DNA of 48,238 nucleotides. Origin: Flavobacterium psychrophilum (GTDB lineage: Bacteria > Bacteroidota > Bacteroidia > Flavobacteriales > Flavobacteriaceae). Each line of letters begins with the position of its first letter. Positions within the stretch are counted from its first letter, which is position 1. Shown in pieces: positions 7,963-17,091 of the stretch. Made by a program: the position numbers and the translations under genes. The notes beneath the pieces are model-generated. The model was not told the DNA's origin. It was given only the letters and a program-made list of their open reading frames with translations, and did not search any database. The stretch is taken from NCBI GenBank assembly GCA_943325515.2, contig CALPPS020000009.1, positions 1 to 48,238 of the forward strand, given 5' to 3'.

Positions 7963-8868
7963 TTAATTTCTTCCTCCCATATGTAATCCACCTCTTCCAC
8001 CACCCTGTCCATCATACATCTGACGCATTTCCTCCATTTTTTTTACTGCAGTTTCATCATATTCTTTTTGCGAAATTAGTTTTCCGTTAGTAGCAGCTTT
8101 TATTTCTACTTTTTCTTTAGTATTTAATACCACTTTTGAACATAAAATAGTTGTTTTCCCATCGTTTACTTCAAGAATTAAACCCGGTAATCCCCAATAC
8201 CCTTCTGGACCTTGGTTTACAGGAATTTCAGGAGTATACCATGCAGTTATTGTTATTTCTTTAGGCAAATCAAAATCATCCATAAAATTGGTTTTTTTAT
8301 CTTTTTCTTCTTTTTTTACTTCACCTTCTTTTACTTCTTCTTTCTTTTTAGGTTTGAAATTTCTAAAATCAGTTTTACTTGCAGGAATTACAGCAGTCGC
8401 TTTAAAACAATTATATCCTCCAATTACTCTTGCCTCTGAACTCATTTGCCATTTGAAGGTAGTTAATGTATCTTTGATTAAAAATTCTTTACCCATAAAC
8501 TCTTTATCTACGGTATATTTTTTCTCTTTTACATTTTTATAGTAGGTTCCACCGCCACCCATAAAAGAAGACATCATGCGCATTCCTCCACCTTGTCTTT
8601 GTCCTGGGGTTTCTAATTTTTCTTCTTCTTTATAAATAGACGCCGATTTATCGAAATTGAGGAAAAATGTCTTCTCAAACATTTTTTTCATACGTTCTTC
8701 AATCATTTTTTGCATTTCGGGAGTGACTTCTTTGTTTCCTTCAAAACGGGATTTAAAATCAGCAGTGCTTGTTTTTGATTCATAAACTGCCATTCCTTGA
8801 AAATCTTTTTGAGCATAAGAAGTTATAAAAGAAATTATAAATAAAGAACTGTAAACTATTTTTTTCAT
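7963..8868 (-). CDS. GLPGLI family protein, second copy
   Basis: A 301-residue paralogue of the 7110-7949 product, with signal peptide MKKIVYSSLFIISFITSYAQ and GLPGLI at residues 226-231. It differs by a highly charged Lys/Glu insertion around residues 170-195 and a C-terminal Gly/Arg/Met-rich tail (GQGGGRGGLHMGGRN). It is the first gene of the leftward trio and ends 13 nt before the next. Function unknown. Similar charged inserts are absent from the sister copy, so the two may bind different partners; that is inference. Confidence 0.93.
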   Translation of the reverse strand: MKKIVYSSLFIISFITSYAQKDFQGMAVYESKTSTADFKSRFEGNKEVTPEMQKMIEERMKKMFEKTFFLNFDKSASIYKEEEKLETPGQRQGGGMRMMSSFMGGGGTYYKNVKEKKYTVDKEFMGKEFLIKDTLTTFKWQMSSEARVIGGYNCFKATAVIPASKTDFRNFKPKKKEEVKEGEVKKEEKDKKTNFMDDFDLPKEITITAWYTPEIPVNQGPEGYWGLPGLILEVNDGKTTILCSKVVLNTKEKVEIKAATNGKLISQKEYDETAVKKMEEMRQMYDGQGGGRGGLHMGGRN

Positions 8869-8986
8869 GAGTTTTAATTTTAGTCAAACAAATATGACGA
8901 AAGTAATCAAAATCTGTTACTAATTTTTTGTTAAAATAATATTTTTGGCTTGTTGAATTTAATTTGATTTAATGTAAATTAGCAGT

Positions 8987-9781
8987 ATGATGAAAAACGG
9001 AATTTATTTTATTTTTATCTTTATTAGTATCAATAGTTTTGGACAAAAACCATTACTTAAAACTACGGCAATAAATTCAAGTAAAATTGAAGACAAAACT
9101 TATTTAGGTTTTGATGGATTAGGTAATAATTATTACATAAAAAACAATGAGATTATTAAACAAGACAATAAACAAAAATGGGGATACAAGAATGTAGCAC
9201 TTGGTAAAATTAATTCTGTTGATATTATAAATCCGCTTAAAATTATAGTTTTTTATGAAAATTTCAATACTATCATCACTTTAGATAATCAATTAAATGA
9301 AATCCAAAAACTAAATCTTTCTGATATTGACGGTTCAATATTTGCATCTAAAATCGGATTGGGATCACAGAATCAATTTTGGATTTACAATGCTTTGACA
9401 CAACAAATAATGTTGTTTGACTACGTCAATAATACATCAAAAAATATTGGAAATCCTATTCAAGAAAATATAAAATATACACAATCTGATTTTAATAATT
9501 TCTATTGGATAGATGAGATCAACAACTGGTATTCTATTGATATCTTTGGAAAACTAACTTTGCTTGCTTCTATACCTGATTTCGAAAAAATTCAAATCAT
9601 TACTAATGAAAAAATCTTGTTTTTGAAAGACGACACAATGTATTGTTTAAATAACAAAACAAAAACTGTCGATAAAATAGAAATTGTTGAGAAATCATTG
9701 CAAAATTTTTATTACAAAGACCAAATTTTAGCTATTTTTACCAACCAAGAAATTAAAAATTTTAAATTAAAATTACCATAA
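8987..9781 (+). CDS. Secreted protein of unknown function
   Basis: A 264-residue protein with signal peptide MMKNGIYFIFIFISINSFGQ. I do not recognise a named family. The mature part is a series of short beta-rich repeats with aromatic and Asn/Asp turns (YYIKNN, FWIYNA, FYWIDEINNWYSID, MYCLNNK), resembling the blades of a small beta-propeller. The stop TAA overlaps the ATG of the deoxynucleoside kinase by one base (TAATG), so the two are translationally coupled and form one unit. It may use either of two adjacent ATGs at 8987 and 8990. Why a secreted propeller-like protein is coupled to a nucleoside kinase is not explained by the sequence. Confidence 0.85.
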   Translation: MMKNGIYFIFIFISINSFGQKPLLKTTAINSSKIEDKTYLGFDGLGNNYYIKNNEIIKQDNKQKWGYKNVALGKINSVDIINPLKIIVFYENFNTIITLDNQLNEIQKLNLSDIDGSIFASKIGLGSQNQFWIYNALTQQIMLFDYVNNTSKNIGNPIQENIKYTQSDFNNFYWIDEINNWYSIDIFGKLTLLASIPDFEKIQIITNEKILFLKDDTMYCLNNKTKTVDKIEIVEKSLQNFYYKDQILAIFTNQEIKNFKLKLP

Positions 9782-10395
9782 TGCACATAGCCGTAGCAGG
9801 AAACATAGGAGCAGGAAAGACAACTTTGACAAGATTTTTAGCCAAACATTTTAAGTGGGAACCACATTTTGAAGATGTGGTTGATAATCCATATTTGGAT
9901 GATTTTTACCATCAAATGGAACGTTGGTCATTCAACTTACAAATCTATTTCTTAAATTCTCGTTTTCGACAAGTATTACAAATACGTGAAAGTGGTAAAA
10001 ATACCATTCAGGACAGAACGATATATGAAGATGCTCATATATTCGCTCCCAATTTACACGCTATGGGATTAATGACAAATCGTGATTTTCAAAACTATAC
10101 TTCTTTATTTGAATTGATGGAAGGATTAGTTGGAGCTCCTGATGTGTTAATATATTTAAGAAGTTCAATTCCCAATTTGGTCTCTCAAATTCATAAACGT
10201 GGACGTGATTATGAAAACACTATTTCTATTGATTATTTAAGCCGCTTGAACGAACGTTATGAAGCTTGGATTTCTACTTATGATAAAGGTAAATTATTAA
10301 TAATAGATGTTGACAATATAGATTTTGTAAATAACCCAGAAGATTTAGGGATGATTATTAATAGAATTGATGCTGAAATAAACGGATTGTTTTAA
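9781..10395 (+). CDS. Deoxynucleoside kinase
   Basis: A 204-residue cytoplasmic kinase that phosphorylates deoxynucleosides (dGuo/dAdo type in related bacteria) in the salvage pathway. It shows the P-loop GNIGAGKTT (residues 7-15), the DRTIYEDAHIF segment with the ERS-like catalytic region, and an Arg-rich lid (HKRGRDYE). Length fits the bacterial dGK/dAK family; the exact base preference cannot be read. It follows and overlaps the secreted protein gene by one base and is followed by a strong terminator. Confidence 0.93.
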   Translation: MHIAVAGNIGAGKTTLTRFLAKHFKWEPHFEDVVDNPYLDDFYHQMERWSFNLQIYFLNSRFRQVLQIRESGKNTIQDRTIYEDAHIFAPNLHAMGLMTNRDFQNYTSLFELMEGLVGAPDVLIYLRSSIPNLVSQIHKRGRDYENTISIDYLSRLNERYEAWISTYDKGKLLIIDVDNIDFVNNPEDLGMIINRIDAEINGLF

Positions 10396-10415
10396 AATAT
10401 AATCTAATTACTATC

Positions 10416-10445
10416 AAAAATGCCTCACAATTGTGAGGCATTTTT
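10416..10445. terminator. Bidirectional terminator, dNK / hppA
   Basis: A perfect 30-base palindrome, AAAAATGCCTCACAA followed by its exact reverse complement, lies between two convergent genes and has A/T runs at both ends. Confidence 0.92.
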
Positions 10446-10462
10446 AGCATATAACGGAATAA

Positions 10463-12895
10463 TTATTTCTTTTCAGAACAACATTCTTTTTTTCCTTCTT
10501 CTTTACATCCTTTTGAATCAATGTATTTTCCGTCAGTTCCATAATGTGATAAGCAAGCTTCTTTTTGCTCTGGGGAACATTTAAGACTGTCGCACATGGC
10601 AGAACATTCCTCTTTTGTCATTATGGCACATTTGCTCATATCACATTTACCCATCATTTCTCGCGAACATTTCATTTCCATTTCTGGCATTGAGCACTGA
10701 GGAATTTCTTTTTTCTCAACACCACTTCCTAAGATAGGAGCTATTACTAATCCAATTAAACAAGTTAATTTAATTAATATATTCATTGATGGCCCCGAAG
10801 TATCTTTAAATGGATCTCCAACTGTATCACCAGTTACTGCAGCTTTGTGAGCATCAGAACCTTTATAAGTCATTTCGCCATTAATCATAACTCCAGCTTC
10901 GAAAGATTTCTTAGCATTATCCCAAGCGCCACCAGCATTATTTTGGAATACTGCCCAAAGCACACCCGAAACGGTAACTCCAGCCATATATCCACCTAAC
11001 ATTTCAGCGATTAATTGGTTGTTATCTCCGTAAACTAATTTACCTAATAATACAATTGCAATTGGAAAACCAATAGTCATAACACCAGGTAACATCATTT
11101 CACGTAATGCCGCTTTTGTAGAAATTTCAACACATTTCCCATATTCTGGTTTGCCAGTTCCTTCCATAATACCCGGAATTTCTTTGAACTGACGACGTAC
11201 TTCATATACCATATCCATTGCGGCTTTACCCACAGAATTCATTGCCAAAGCAGAGAACACAACAGGAATCATTCCTCCAATAAACAACATTGCTAACACA
11301 GGAGCTTTAAAGATATTAATCCCATCAATTCCTGTAAATGTAACATAGGCAGCAAATAAAGCCAATGAAGTTAAGGCAGCAGAAGCAATTGCGAAACCTT
11401 TTCCTGTTGCAGCGGTTGTATTTCCTACTGAATCCAAAATATCTGTTCTTGTACGAACTTCTTTAGGTAATTCACTCATTTCAGCAATTCCGCCTGCATT
11501 ATCAGAGATTGGACCGAAAGCATCTATTGCCAATTGCATTGCTGTTGTTGCCATCATTGCAGAAGCAGCAAGAGCGACACCATAAAATCCTGCAAATGCA
11601 TATGAAGACCAGATTGCCGCAGCAAATAAAATTACGGTTGGGAAGGTAGAAATCATTCCTGTTGCCAAACCTGCAATTACGTTAGTACCTGCTCCTGTTG
11701 ATGATTTTTGTACAATAGCCAAAACTGGTTTTGTTCCTAAACCTGTGTAATATTCTGTTACAGATGAAATAGCTCCTCCAACAATTAATCCAATAATTGT
11801 AGCTCCAAAAACTCTTAATGAAGAAATTTCTTTTAAGCCTTCGCCATAAAACTCCATTTTCATAGTAGCAGGCAACATGAATTGGACTAAGAAGAAACAA
11901 GCAATAGCTGTCAATATAATCGAAAACCAGTTACCAATATTTAATGCTTTTTGAACCTGAGCTTCTTTAGCGTCATCACTTTTGATTTTCACCAACATAG
12001 TTCCTAAGATAGAAAATAAAATTCCAAAACCAGCAATTGCCATTGGCAATAAAATTGGTCCTATTCCACCGAAAGCATCTTGAATGTTACCACCCATATC
12101 TTTGATCACATAGTTACCAAGAACCATTGCGGCAAGAACAGTTGCAACATAAGAACCAAATAAATCAGCACCCATTCCAGCAACATCACCCACATTATCT
12201 CCAACGTTATCTGCAATTGTTGCAGGGTTACGTGGATCATCCTCAGGAATACCAGCTTCAACTTTTCCTACTAAATCAGCACCTACATCAGCTGCTTTTG
12301 TATAAATACCACCACCAACACGCGCAAACAAAGCAATAGATTCAGCTCCAAGAGAGAAACCTGCAAGAGTTTCAAGAACAATAGTCATGTCTTCAGTACT
12401 AGTCCATGATCCTTTCATGAATATTTGGAAAAATATTATAAAGAAGCCTGTTAACCCTAAAACAGCTAAACCCGCAACACCTAATCCCATTACCGTTCCA
12501 CCACCAAAAGAAACTTTTAAAGCTTGTGGCAAACTAGTACGAGCAGCTTGTGTAGTTCTAACATTAGTTTTTGTTGCTATTTTCATCCCCATGTTTCCCG
12601 CTAAAGCAGAGAAAAAAGCTCCGAAAACAAAAGCAACAACAATTAAAATGTCTGTTTTAACACCTGGTATAAATGTAATACCCGCTAAAACGACACTTGC
12701 AATAATTACAAAAATAGCTAATAATCGGTATTCTGCTTTGAGGAAAGCCAAAGCCCCTTCGTAGATATAATCTGATATTTCTTTCATCTTACCGTCTCCG
12801 GCATCTTGTTTTAAAACCCAAGATCTTTTGATTGCCATAAAAGCCAATCCTATAAGTGCCATAACAATCGGCACATAAATCATCATTGATTCCAT
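10463..12895 (-). CDS. hppA: Membrane-bound ion-translocating pyrophosphatase with Cys-rich tail
   Basis: An 810-residue, multi-spanning inner-membrane pump that couples pyrophosphate hydrolysis to H+ and/or Na+ export. Family signatures are present: [13 protein letters not shown], then [19 protein letters not shown] with the metal/PPi-binding Asp residues, and later DNAGGIAEM and [15 protein letters not shown]. The [10 protein letters not shown] segment has Ala and Gly where K+-independent enzymes carry Lys and Thr, which points to the K+-dependent class; ion choice cannot be read reliably. The last 85 residues (about 726-810) are an extension beyond the normal C-terminus with 11 cysteines and several Met, likely metal-binding or disulfide-forming. 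Start: ATG at 12895 (MESMMIYVP), 15 codons inside a longer frame, with a good promoter just upstream. Confidence 0.96.
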   Translation of the reverse strand: MESMMIYVPIVMALIGLAFMAIKRSWVLKQDAGDGKMKEISDYIYEGALAFLKAEYRLLAIFVIIASVVLAGITFIPGVKTDILIVVAFVFGAFFSALAGNMGMKIATKTNVRTTQAARTSLPQALKVSFGGGTVMGLGVAGLAVLGLTGFFIIFFQIFMKGSWTSTEDMTIVLETLAGFSLGAESIALFARVGGGIYTKAADVGADLVGKVEAGIPEDDPRNPATIADNVGDNVGDVAGMGADLFGSYVATVLAAMVLGNYVIKDMGGNIQDAFGGIGPILLPMAIAGFGILFSILGTMLVKIKSDDAKEAQVQKALNIGNWFSIILTAIACFFLVQFMLPATMKMEFYGEGLKEISSLRVFGATIIGLIVGGAISSVTEYYTGLGTKPVLAIVQKSSTGAGTNVIAGLATGMISTFPTVILFAAAIWSSYAFAGFYGVALAASAMMATTAMQLAIDAFGPISDNAGGIAEMSELPKEVRTRTDILDSVGNTTAATGKGFAIASAALTSLALFAAYVTFTGIDGINIFKAPVLAMLFIGGMIPVVFSALAMNSVGKAAMDMVYEVRRQFKEIPGIMEGTGKPEYGKCVEISTKAALREMMLPGVMTIGFPIAIVLLGKLVYGDNNQLIAEMLGGYMAGVTVSGVLWAVFQNNAGGAWDNAKKSFEAGVMINGEMTYKGSDAHKAAVTGDTVGDPFKDTSGPSMNILIKLTCLIGLVIAPILGSGVEKKEIPQCSMPEMEMKCSREMMGKCDMSKCAIMTKEECSAMCDSLKCSPEQKEACLSHYGTDGKYIDSKGCKEEGKKECCSEKK

Positions 12896-13328
12896 AAATA
12901 TAATTTTAGTTATAAATTTTATCGGGGGCAAAAATAGCAAAAATTTAAGAACTAATACAAGATGTTTCTGTTTATAAAAAACAAAACTGATAAATTAGTA
13001 AAGGTGTTTAAATTTTATTTCTTTTTTTTAAATAATAATGCCACAATATATGGGAAGCTAAGGTTAGGTATGGTTGCAAATTTTTAGCCAATTATTCCAC
13101 TTCTTAAACTGTATGAATATAATATAATTCTTTGATTGTATTTTTTATGGGTATATTAGTAAGAGAAATATTTATAGAATTTATGATAAGAATGGAAGCC
13201 CTATTGAAATTAACTTTTATTAAAAATAGTTCTTCTATAATTTCTAATACTGTCTTAGATAAATAGCTTTGAAAGATAACTTTCTTGTTTGGAACTTTTT
13301 CAGGCAGAAAAAATATGCTTACCGCATT
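12896..13328. other. 433-base spacer with hppA promoter and no recognised gene
   Basis: This is the longest non-coding stretch apart from the metH-metK gap. The first 65 bases hold the hppA promoter. The rest is AT-rich with stops in all frames. A 39-codon frame at 13147-13266 (plus strand) lacks a ribosome-binding site or any recognisable product, and a neighbouring frame reads RNIYRIYDKNGSPIEINFY, which looks protein-like and might be a decayed gene fragment. No clear terminator for the DUF5686 gene was found. Confidence 0.5.
12929..12960 (-). promoter_or_regulatory. Promoter of hppA
   Basis: On the minus strand, TTG (12960-12958) and TATTTTTG (12936-12929, exact TAnnTTTG) are separated by 21 nt. 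The implied leader is about 27 nt. Confidence 0.55.
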
Positions 13329-15812
13329 TTAGAAATAAAATCCGAACGAACCTTTAATGGTAAAGTTACTAGTATCGGGCAAGTCTCTGTAATTCGCGCG
13401 CCAAGCAAAATCAAGACGGAAAACTTTAAAAATATTTCCAACACCAGCACTGTATTCCCAATAGGGTCTTTCTGGAGCTTTATAAAACAAACCAGAAGCA
13501 TTAATGGCTTTATTTTCTTCTGAAACGGTGCCGTAAACTCCTTTAACACCAACAATTTCTCTAAGGTTAAGTTTCCTTAAGCCTGGAATTCTTGCAAATA
13601 TTTTTCCGTTAAAATGATGTTCCCATTGAAAAGTAGCATATTGGTCGGTTATAAATTCATAGAAGTTAAGATTGCTGAATGTATTATCAATTATAAAATA
13701 TGTCTGATTTCCGGGGACAATACTCATCAAACCTAATGGAATTTTTCCAAATGTTTTTCCTAATTCCATCGTGAAATTGGAACGCCCAATTGCCCCAATA
13801 ATGATAGGTTGTTTATAGTATAATTGTAGTTTTTGATAATCAAAATCACTATTGATAAATCCTTTAAAACCTTGACTATAATTGACAAAAAACCTACTAT
13901 ATGGGCTGTCAATATCTCTTCGTTCTACACCATATCCAATAGTTTTTTTCTTTGGTGTAAATTCCACTTGAAGATTTAACTCTGATTGTTTTACTTGACT
14001 TTTTGGAGTGGTAAAAGTATTATCTGAATAATAATCTAGCTTAAACGTATCAGATGCAGACTCCAAAGTTCGATAAGAGAATCCTAGTTGGAAAGTAAGA
14101 TTTCTGATTGGTTCAATTTCAATTGCTAAAGTACTTAAATTAATATTAGTCAACTTTCCGTTAGAACCTGTTGTAAAAAGTCCCGAGGAAGCATAGCTTC
14201 TTCCCAAAACATCATTAGTAGTGGTTAAACTTGCTCCAATTTGTTCAACATCTCTTCTATTGCCACCTGAAATTATAATTCTATTTTTTTTATCAATCAA
14301 CCATTTTCCAGAAGCACCATATTTGAATTTATTATCTTTAAATCCATAGGCTGTGTATCCTTGCAAACGCCACAAATCATTTGGCCCAAAATAGGTTCTC
14401 CCTCCTGCTCTAAGACGAACTCCTTCAACTTCATTATAACCAATGGTAGAAAAAATTGGACCATAATCAAAATGACCGAACTGAATATATCCGCTACCCA
14501 AAATGGAAACCAAATTATATATTTGTTTAAAACGTTTTACCGTCTTAAGCGTATCAATCATTTTATAAATTTTTACCTCATCTTTATTCAGTTTTTCAAA
14601 ACGGTTTTCTTCCCAATAGTCATTAGATTTATTGTAAACAGAGTTGTCTATATAACTGACTTCATCTTTATAAAACTTTTCAGGTTTCTTTTCATTAAAC
14701 TTAAAATTTCTGTACAAAGTGGTTCGTTTTCCATAAACTCCTTTTGATTCTTCTTTCTTTCTTAAAGCAAAATCAGACATCATATAATCCCGAGTTGGAA
14801 GAAAAACAGAATCGTTTAAAACATCAAATTCTTGTTCTAAATAAATATCTTTTACCCAGTTAATATTAGCGCTTTTAGTAATTGCCATATTAATTTTTTT
14901 AATAGCAAATGTTGAATCATTTACCCAAAAATCCCCTTTAAAAGTCAACTCATTTTTCCTTCTTGGATAGAAGACAATATTATAGCACCATTTATTATCT
15001 ATAAAAGCTGTATCCGCTAAGACATAATTATATACATCTATACCTGTTCTAGATAATGGACTGGTAAAACTCTTATCGAATAAATTCAAATAATTGTCAT
15101 AAATATCAAAATCATTATACAAATCTTTAATAAAAACATTAACTCCATCGCCATTTCCAATTCCTGAATTTTTGTTTGCTTTCAGTATCTCTTTGGTTTT
15201 TTTGGTTTCATTATCTCCATAAAATTCAGTGAGAGATTCATTGATAAAAATAGGTAAATAGGTTTTTCCCGTTACTCTTGAAGTATCAATATTCTTGAAA
15301 ATAAATTCCATTCCTTTGAAAATTTTACTTTTCATAAAGGCACTATCTATTGTATTCATATCAAACTCAACCTTTTCATATTTATCATATTGGTATTGTT
15401 TGAACATTTTTAAACCATTTTTTCTTCTTCTTTCCCAAATTTTTCTCAAAATATCCAAAGCCGGATTATTCTTTTTGGAAGTTTTTCCAGCAAAAATCTT
15501 TACTTCTTTTAAAGAATTTCCTTCTTTCAACACAACTTTAAAATTATAATTTACCAAACTTGGGAGTTTCACTTCTTTATCTGGAAATCCAACAAAAGAC
15601 ACAACCAATGCCCAATAATTTTCAGGTGATTCTATATAGAAACGACCATCTTCATTCGAAACAACTCCTGTTTTTGAACCTTTAAAGACAACATTAGCAT
15701 AGGGTACTGGTTGATTGGAATTATCAACCACAATTCCGCTAACTTTTGTCTGAGCAGAAATAGTATTTGTGAAAGCAAAAAACAAAATAAAGAGTATAAA
15801 TATCTTTTTCAT
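13329..15812 (-). CDS. DUF5686 / carboxypeptidase-regulatory-like outer-membrane protein
   Basis: An 827-residue secreted protein. It has a signal peptide (MKKIFILFILFFAFTNTISAQ, cleavage after AQ), a CarboxypepD_reg-like beta-sandwich (about residues 22-105, with VSGIVVDNSNQPVPYANVVF, cited here as its VPYANV core), and a long DUF5686-type region ending as a beta-barrel with final strand FTIKGSFGFYF, whose terminal Phe is typical of outer-membrane proteins. Function unknown. Two starts are possible: ATG at 15818 (MLMKK) or 15812 (MKKIF); the latter gives the cleaner signal peptide. It directly follows the pdhB terminator, which ends one to seven bases before the start, leaving no room for a separate promoter after it. 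Confidence 0.88.
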   Translation of the reverse strand: MKKIFILFILFFAFTNTISAQTKVSGIVVDNSNQPVPYANVVFKGSKTGVVSNEDGRFYIESPENYWALVVSFVGFPDKEVKLPSLVNYNFKVVLKEGNSLKEVKIFAGKTSKKNNPALDILRKIWERRRKNGLKMFKQYQYDKYEKVEFDMNTIDSAFMKSKIFKGMEFIFKNIDTSRVTGKTYLPIFINESLTEFYGDNETKKTKEILKANKNSGIGNGDGVNVFIKDLYNDFDIYDNYLNLFDKSFTSPLSRTGIDVYNYVLADTAFIDNKWCYNIVFYPRRKNELTFKGDFWVNDSTFAIKKINMAITKSANINWVKDIYLEQEFDVLNDSVFLPTRDYMMSDFALRKKEESKGVYGKRTTLYRNFKFNEKKPEKFYKDEVSYIDNSVYNKSNDYWEENRFEKLNKDEVKIYKMIDTLKTVKRFKQIYNLVSILGSGYIQFGHFDYGPIFSTIGYNEVEGVRLRAGGRTYFGPNDLWRLQGYTAYGFKDNKFKYGASGKWLIDKKNRIIISGGNRRDVEQIGASLTTTNDVLGRSYASSGLFTTGSNGKLTNINLSTLAIEIEPIRNLTFQLGFSYRTLESASDTFKLDYYSDNTFTTPKSQVKQSELNLQVEFTPKKKTIGYGVERRDIDSPYSRFFVNYSQGFKGFINSDFDYQKLQLYYKQPIIIGAIGRSNFTMELGKTFGKIPLGLMSIVPGNQTYFIIDNTFSNLNFYEFITDQYATFQWEHHFNGKIFARIPGLRKLNLREIVGVKGVYGTVSEENKAINASGLFYKAPERPYWEYSAGVGNIFKVFRLDFAWRANYRDLPDTSNFTIKGSFGFYF

Positions 15813-15818
15813 AAGCAT

Positions 15819-15853
15819 AAAAAAACTTCATCAATAAAGGATTGATGAAGTTT
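15819..15853 (-). terminator. Terminator of pdhB, abutting the next start codon
   Basis: A perfect 13-bp stem, AAACTTCATCAAT with its reverse complement and a five-base loop, is followed on the minus strand by seven T residues. It lies 20 nt after the pdhB stop. The T-run ends at or next to the start codon of the downstream DUF5686 gene. Confidence 0.85.
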
Positions 15854-15873
15854 CAAATATAGGTAAATTTATA

Positions 15874-16851
15874 TTATTTGTAAGTTACTTTCTTTACAGC
15901 TTTGATAACATCTTGTGCGTTTGGTAACCATTCTTTCAATAATGTTGGAGAATAGGGCGCTGGTGTATCAGCTGTAGTAATTCTTTGAATTGGAGCATCC
16001 AAATAATCGAAAGCTCTTTCTTGAACCATGTAAGTTATTTCGGAAGCTACACTAGCAAATGGCCACGCCTCTTCCAATACAACTAAACGATTTGTTTTTT
16101 TTACCGAATTGATAATCGCATCATAATCCATTGGTCGAACGGTTCTCAAATCAATAATTTCGCAAGAAATGCCTTCTTTGGCTAATTCATCAGCTGCAAT
16201 AAAAGCTTCTTTTATAATTTTTCCAAAGGAAACAATAGTTACATCCGTTCCTTCTCTTTTTATGTCAGCTACTCCAAGTGGAATGGTATATTCTCCTTCA
16301 GGCACTTCCCCTTTATCACCATACATTTGCTCAGATTCCATGAAAATAACTGGATCATTATCACGAATTGCTGCTTTCAACAATCCCTTGGCATCATAAA
16401 CTGTTGATGGAACAACAACTTTTAATCCTGGTGTGTTAGCAAACCAGTTTTCAAAAGCCTGAGAGTGTGTAGCTCCTAATTGTCCTGCTGAAGCTGTTGG
16501 TCCTCTAAAAACCATTGGCATTGGAAATTGTCCCGCCGACATTTGGCGCATTTTTGCTGCGTTATTTATAATTTGATCAATACCAACTAACGAAAAGTTG
16601 AAAGTCATGTATTCAACAATAGGACGACAACCATTCATTGCTGATCCAACTGCAATTCCTGCAAAACCAAGTTCGGCAATAGGTGTATCAATAACTCTTT
16701 TAGGTCCAAATTCATCAAGCATTCCTTTAGATGCTTTGTACGCACCATTATATTCGGCTACTTCCTCACCCATTAAATATACTGATTCATCGCGACGCAT
16801 TTCTTCACTCATTGCCTCACAAATCGCTTCTCTAAATTGTATTGTTCTCAT
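15874..16851 (-). CDS. pdhB: Pyruvate dehydrogenase E1 component, beta subunit
   Basis: A 325-residue beta subunit of the heterotetrameric E1 of pyruvate dehydrogenase (acetyl-CoA formation from pyruvate). Motifs: GEEVAEYNGAYKASKGML near residue 28-45 with the ThDP-contacting Glu, the PIAELGFAG block, and the C-terminal transketolase domain with RTVRPMD and VVLEEAWPFAS. No E1-alpha or E2 gene lies beside it, so it is separate from the rest of the complex, as in many Flavobacteria. It is preceded by a promoter and ends in its own strong terminator, so it is probably a single-gene unit. Confidence 0.95.
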   Translation of the reverse strand: MRTIQFREAICEAMSEEMRRDESVYLMGEEVAEYNGAYKASKGMLDEFGPKRVIDTPIAELGFAGIAVGSAMNGCRPIVEYMTFNFSLVGIDQIINNAAKMRQMSAGQFPMPMVFRGPTASAGQLGATHSQAFENWFANTPGLKVVVPSTVYDAKGLLKAAIRDNDPVIFMESEQMYGDKGEVPEGEYTIPLGVADIKREGTDVTIVSFGKIIKEAFIAADELAKEGISCEIIDLRTVRPMDYDAIINSVKKTNRLVVLEEAWPFASVASEITYMVQERAFDYLDAPIQRITTADTPAPYSPTLLKEWLPNAQDVIKAVKKVTYK

Positions 16852-17091
16852 AGTATGATTATGTTACTTTCAAATTTTGAAAGGCAAAAATAAAAATTTA
16901 AAATGATTAAAAAACATTTATTGTCTTTAATTAATAGACTTTTGAAAAGACTTTATTTTAAAAATAAAATTAATCCATTTAACATGTGTTACGAAATCGA
17001 TTGAAATTTGAAAATATATTATGCATGCATATAAAAATTAGAAATATATTTTATACTTTTACACTCAGAAAATTTACTCAATAAAATAATA
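16852..17091. other. Divergent regulatory gap pdhB / etfB
   Basis: A 240-base AT-rich region. Near pdhB lies the inverted repeat CTTTCA-AATTT-TGAAAG (16868-16884) next to its -7 element. Near etfB lies the 12-base palindrome TATGCATGCATA (17020-17031) and a weak -7-like TACTTTTA. Either palindrome could bind a regulator; neither matches a site I can name. Confidence 0.4.
16885..16892 (-). promoter_or_regulatory. Candidate -7 element of pdhB
   Basis: TATTTTTG on the minus strand is an exact TAnnTTTG match, identical to the hppA, tamL and fba -7 elements, about 34 nt before the pdhB ATG. No clear TTG is seen at the expected distance. Confidence 0.4.

Noticed and set aside
12127..12764. His/Gln-rich and Lys/Pro-rich frames opposite hppA
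   Set aside because: They are antisense to a strongly conserved gene and show composition typical of shadow frames.
13147..13266. 39-codon frame in the hppA upstream gap as a small gene
   Set aside because: No recognisable domain, no promoter at the right distance and ordinary AT-rich composition.
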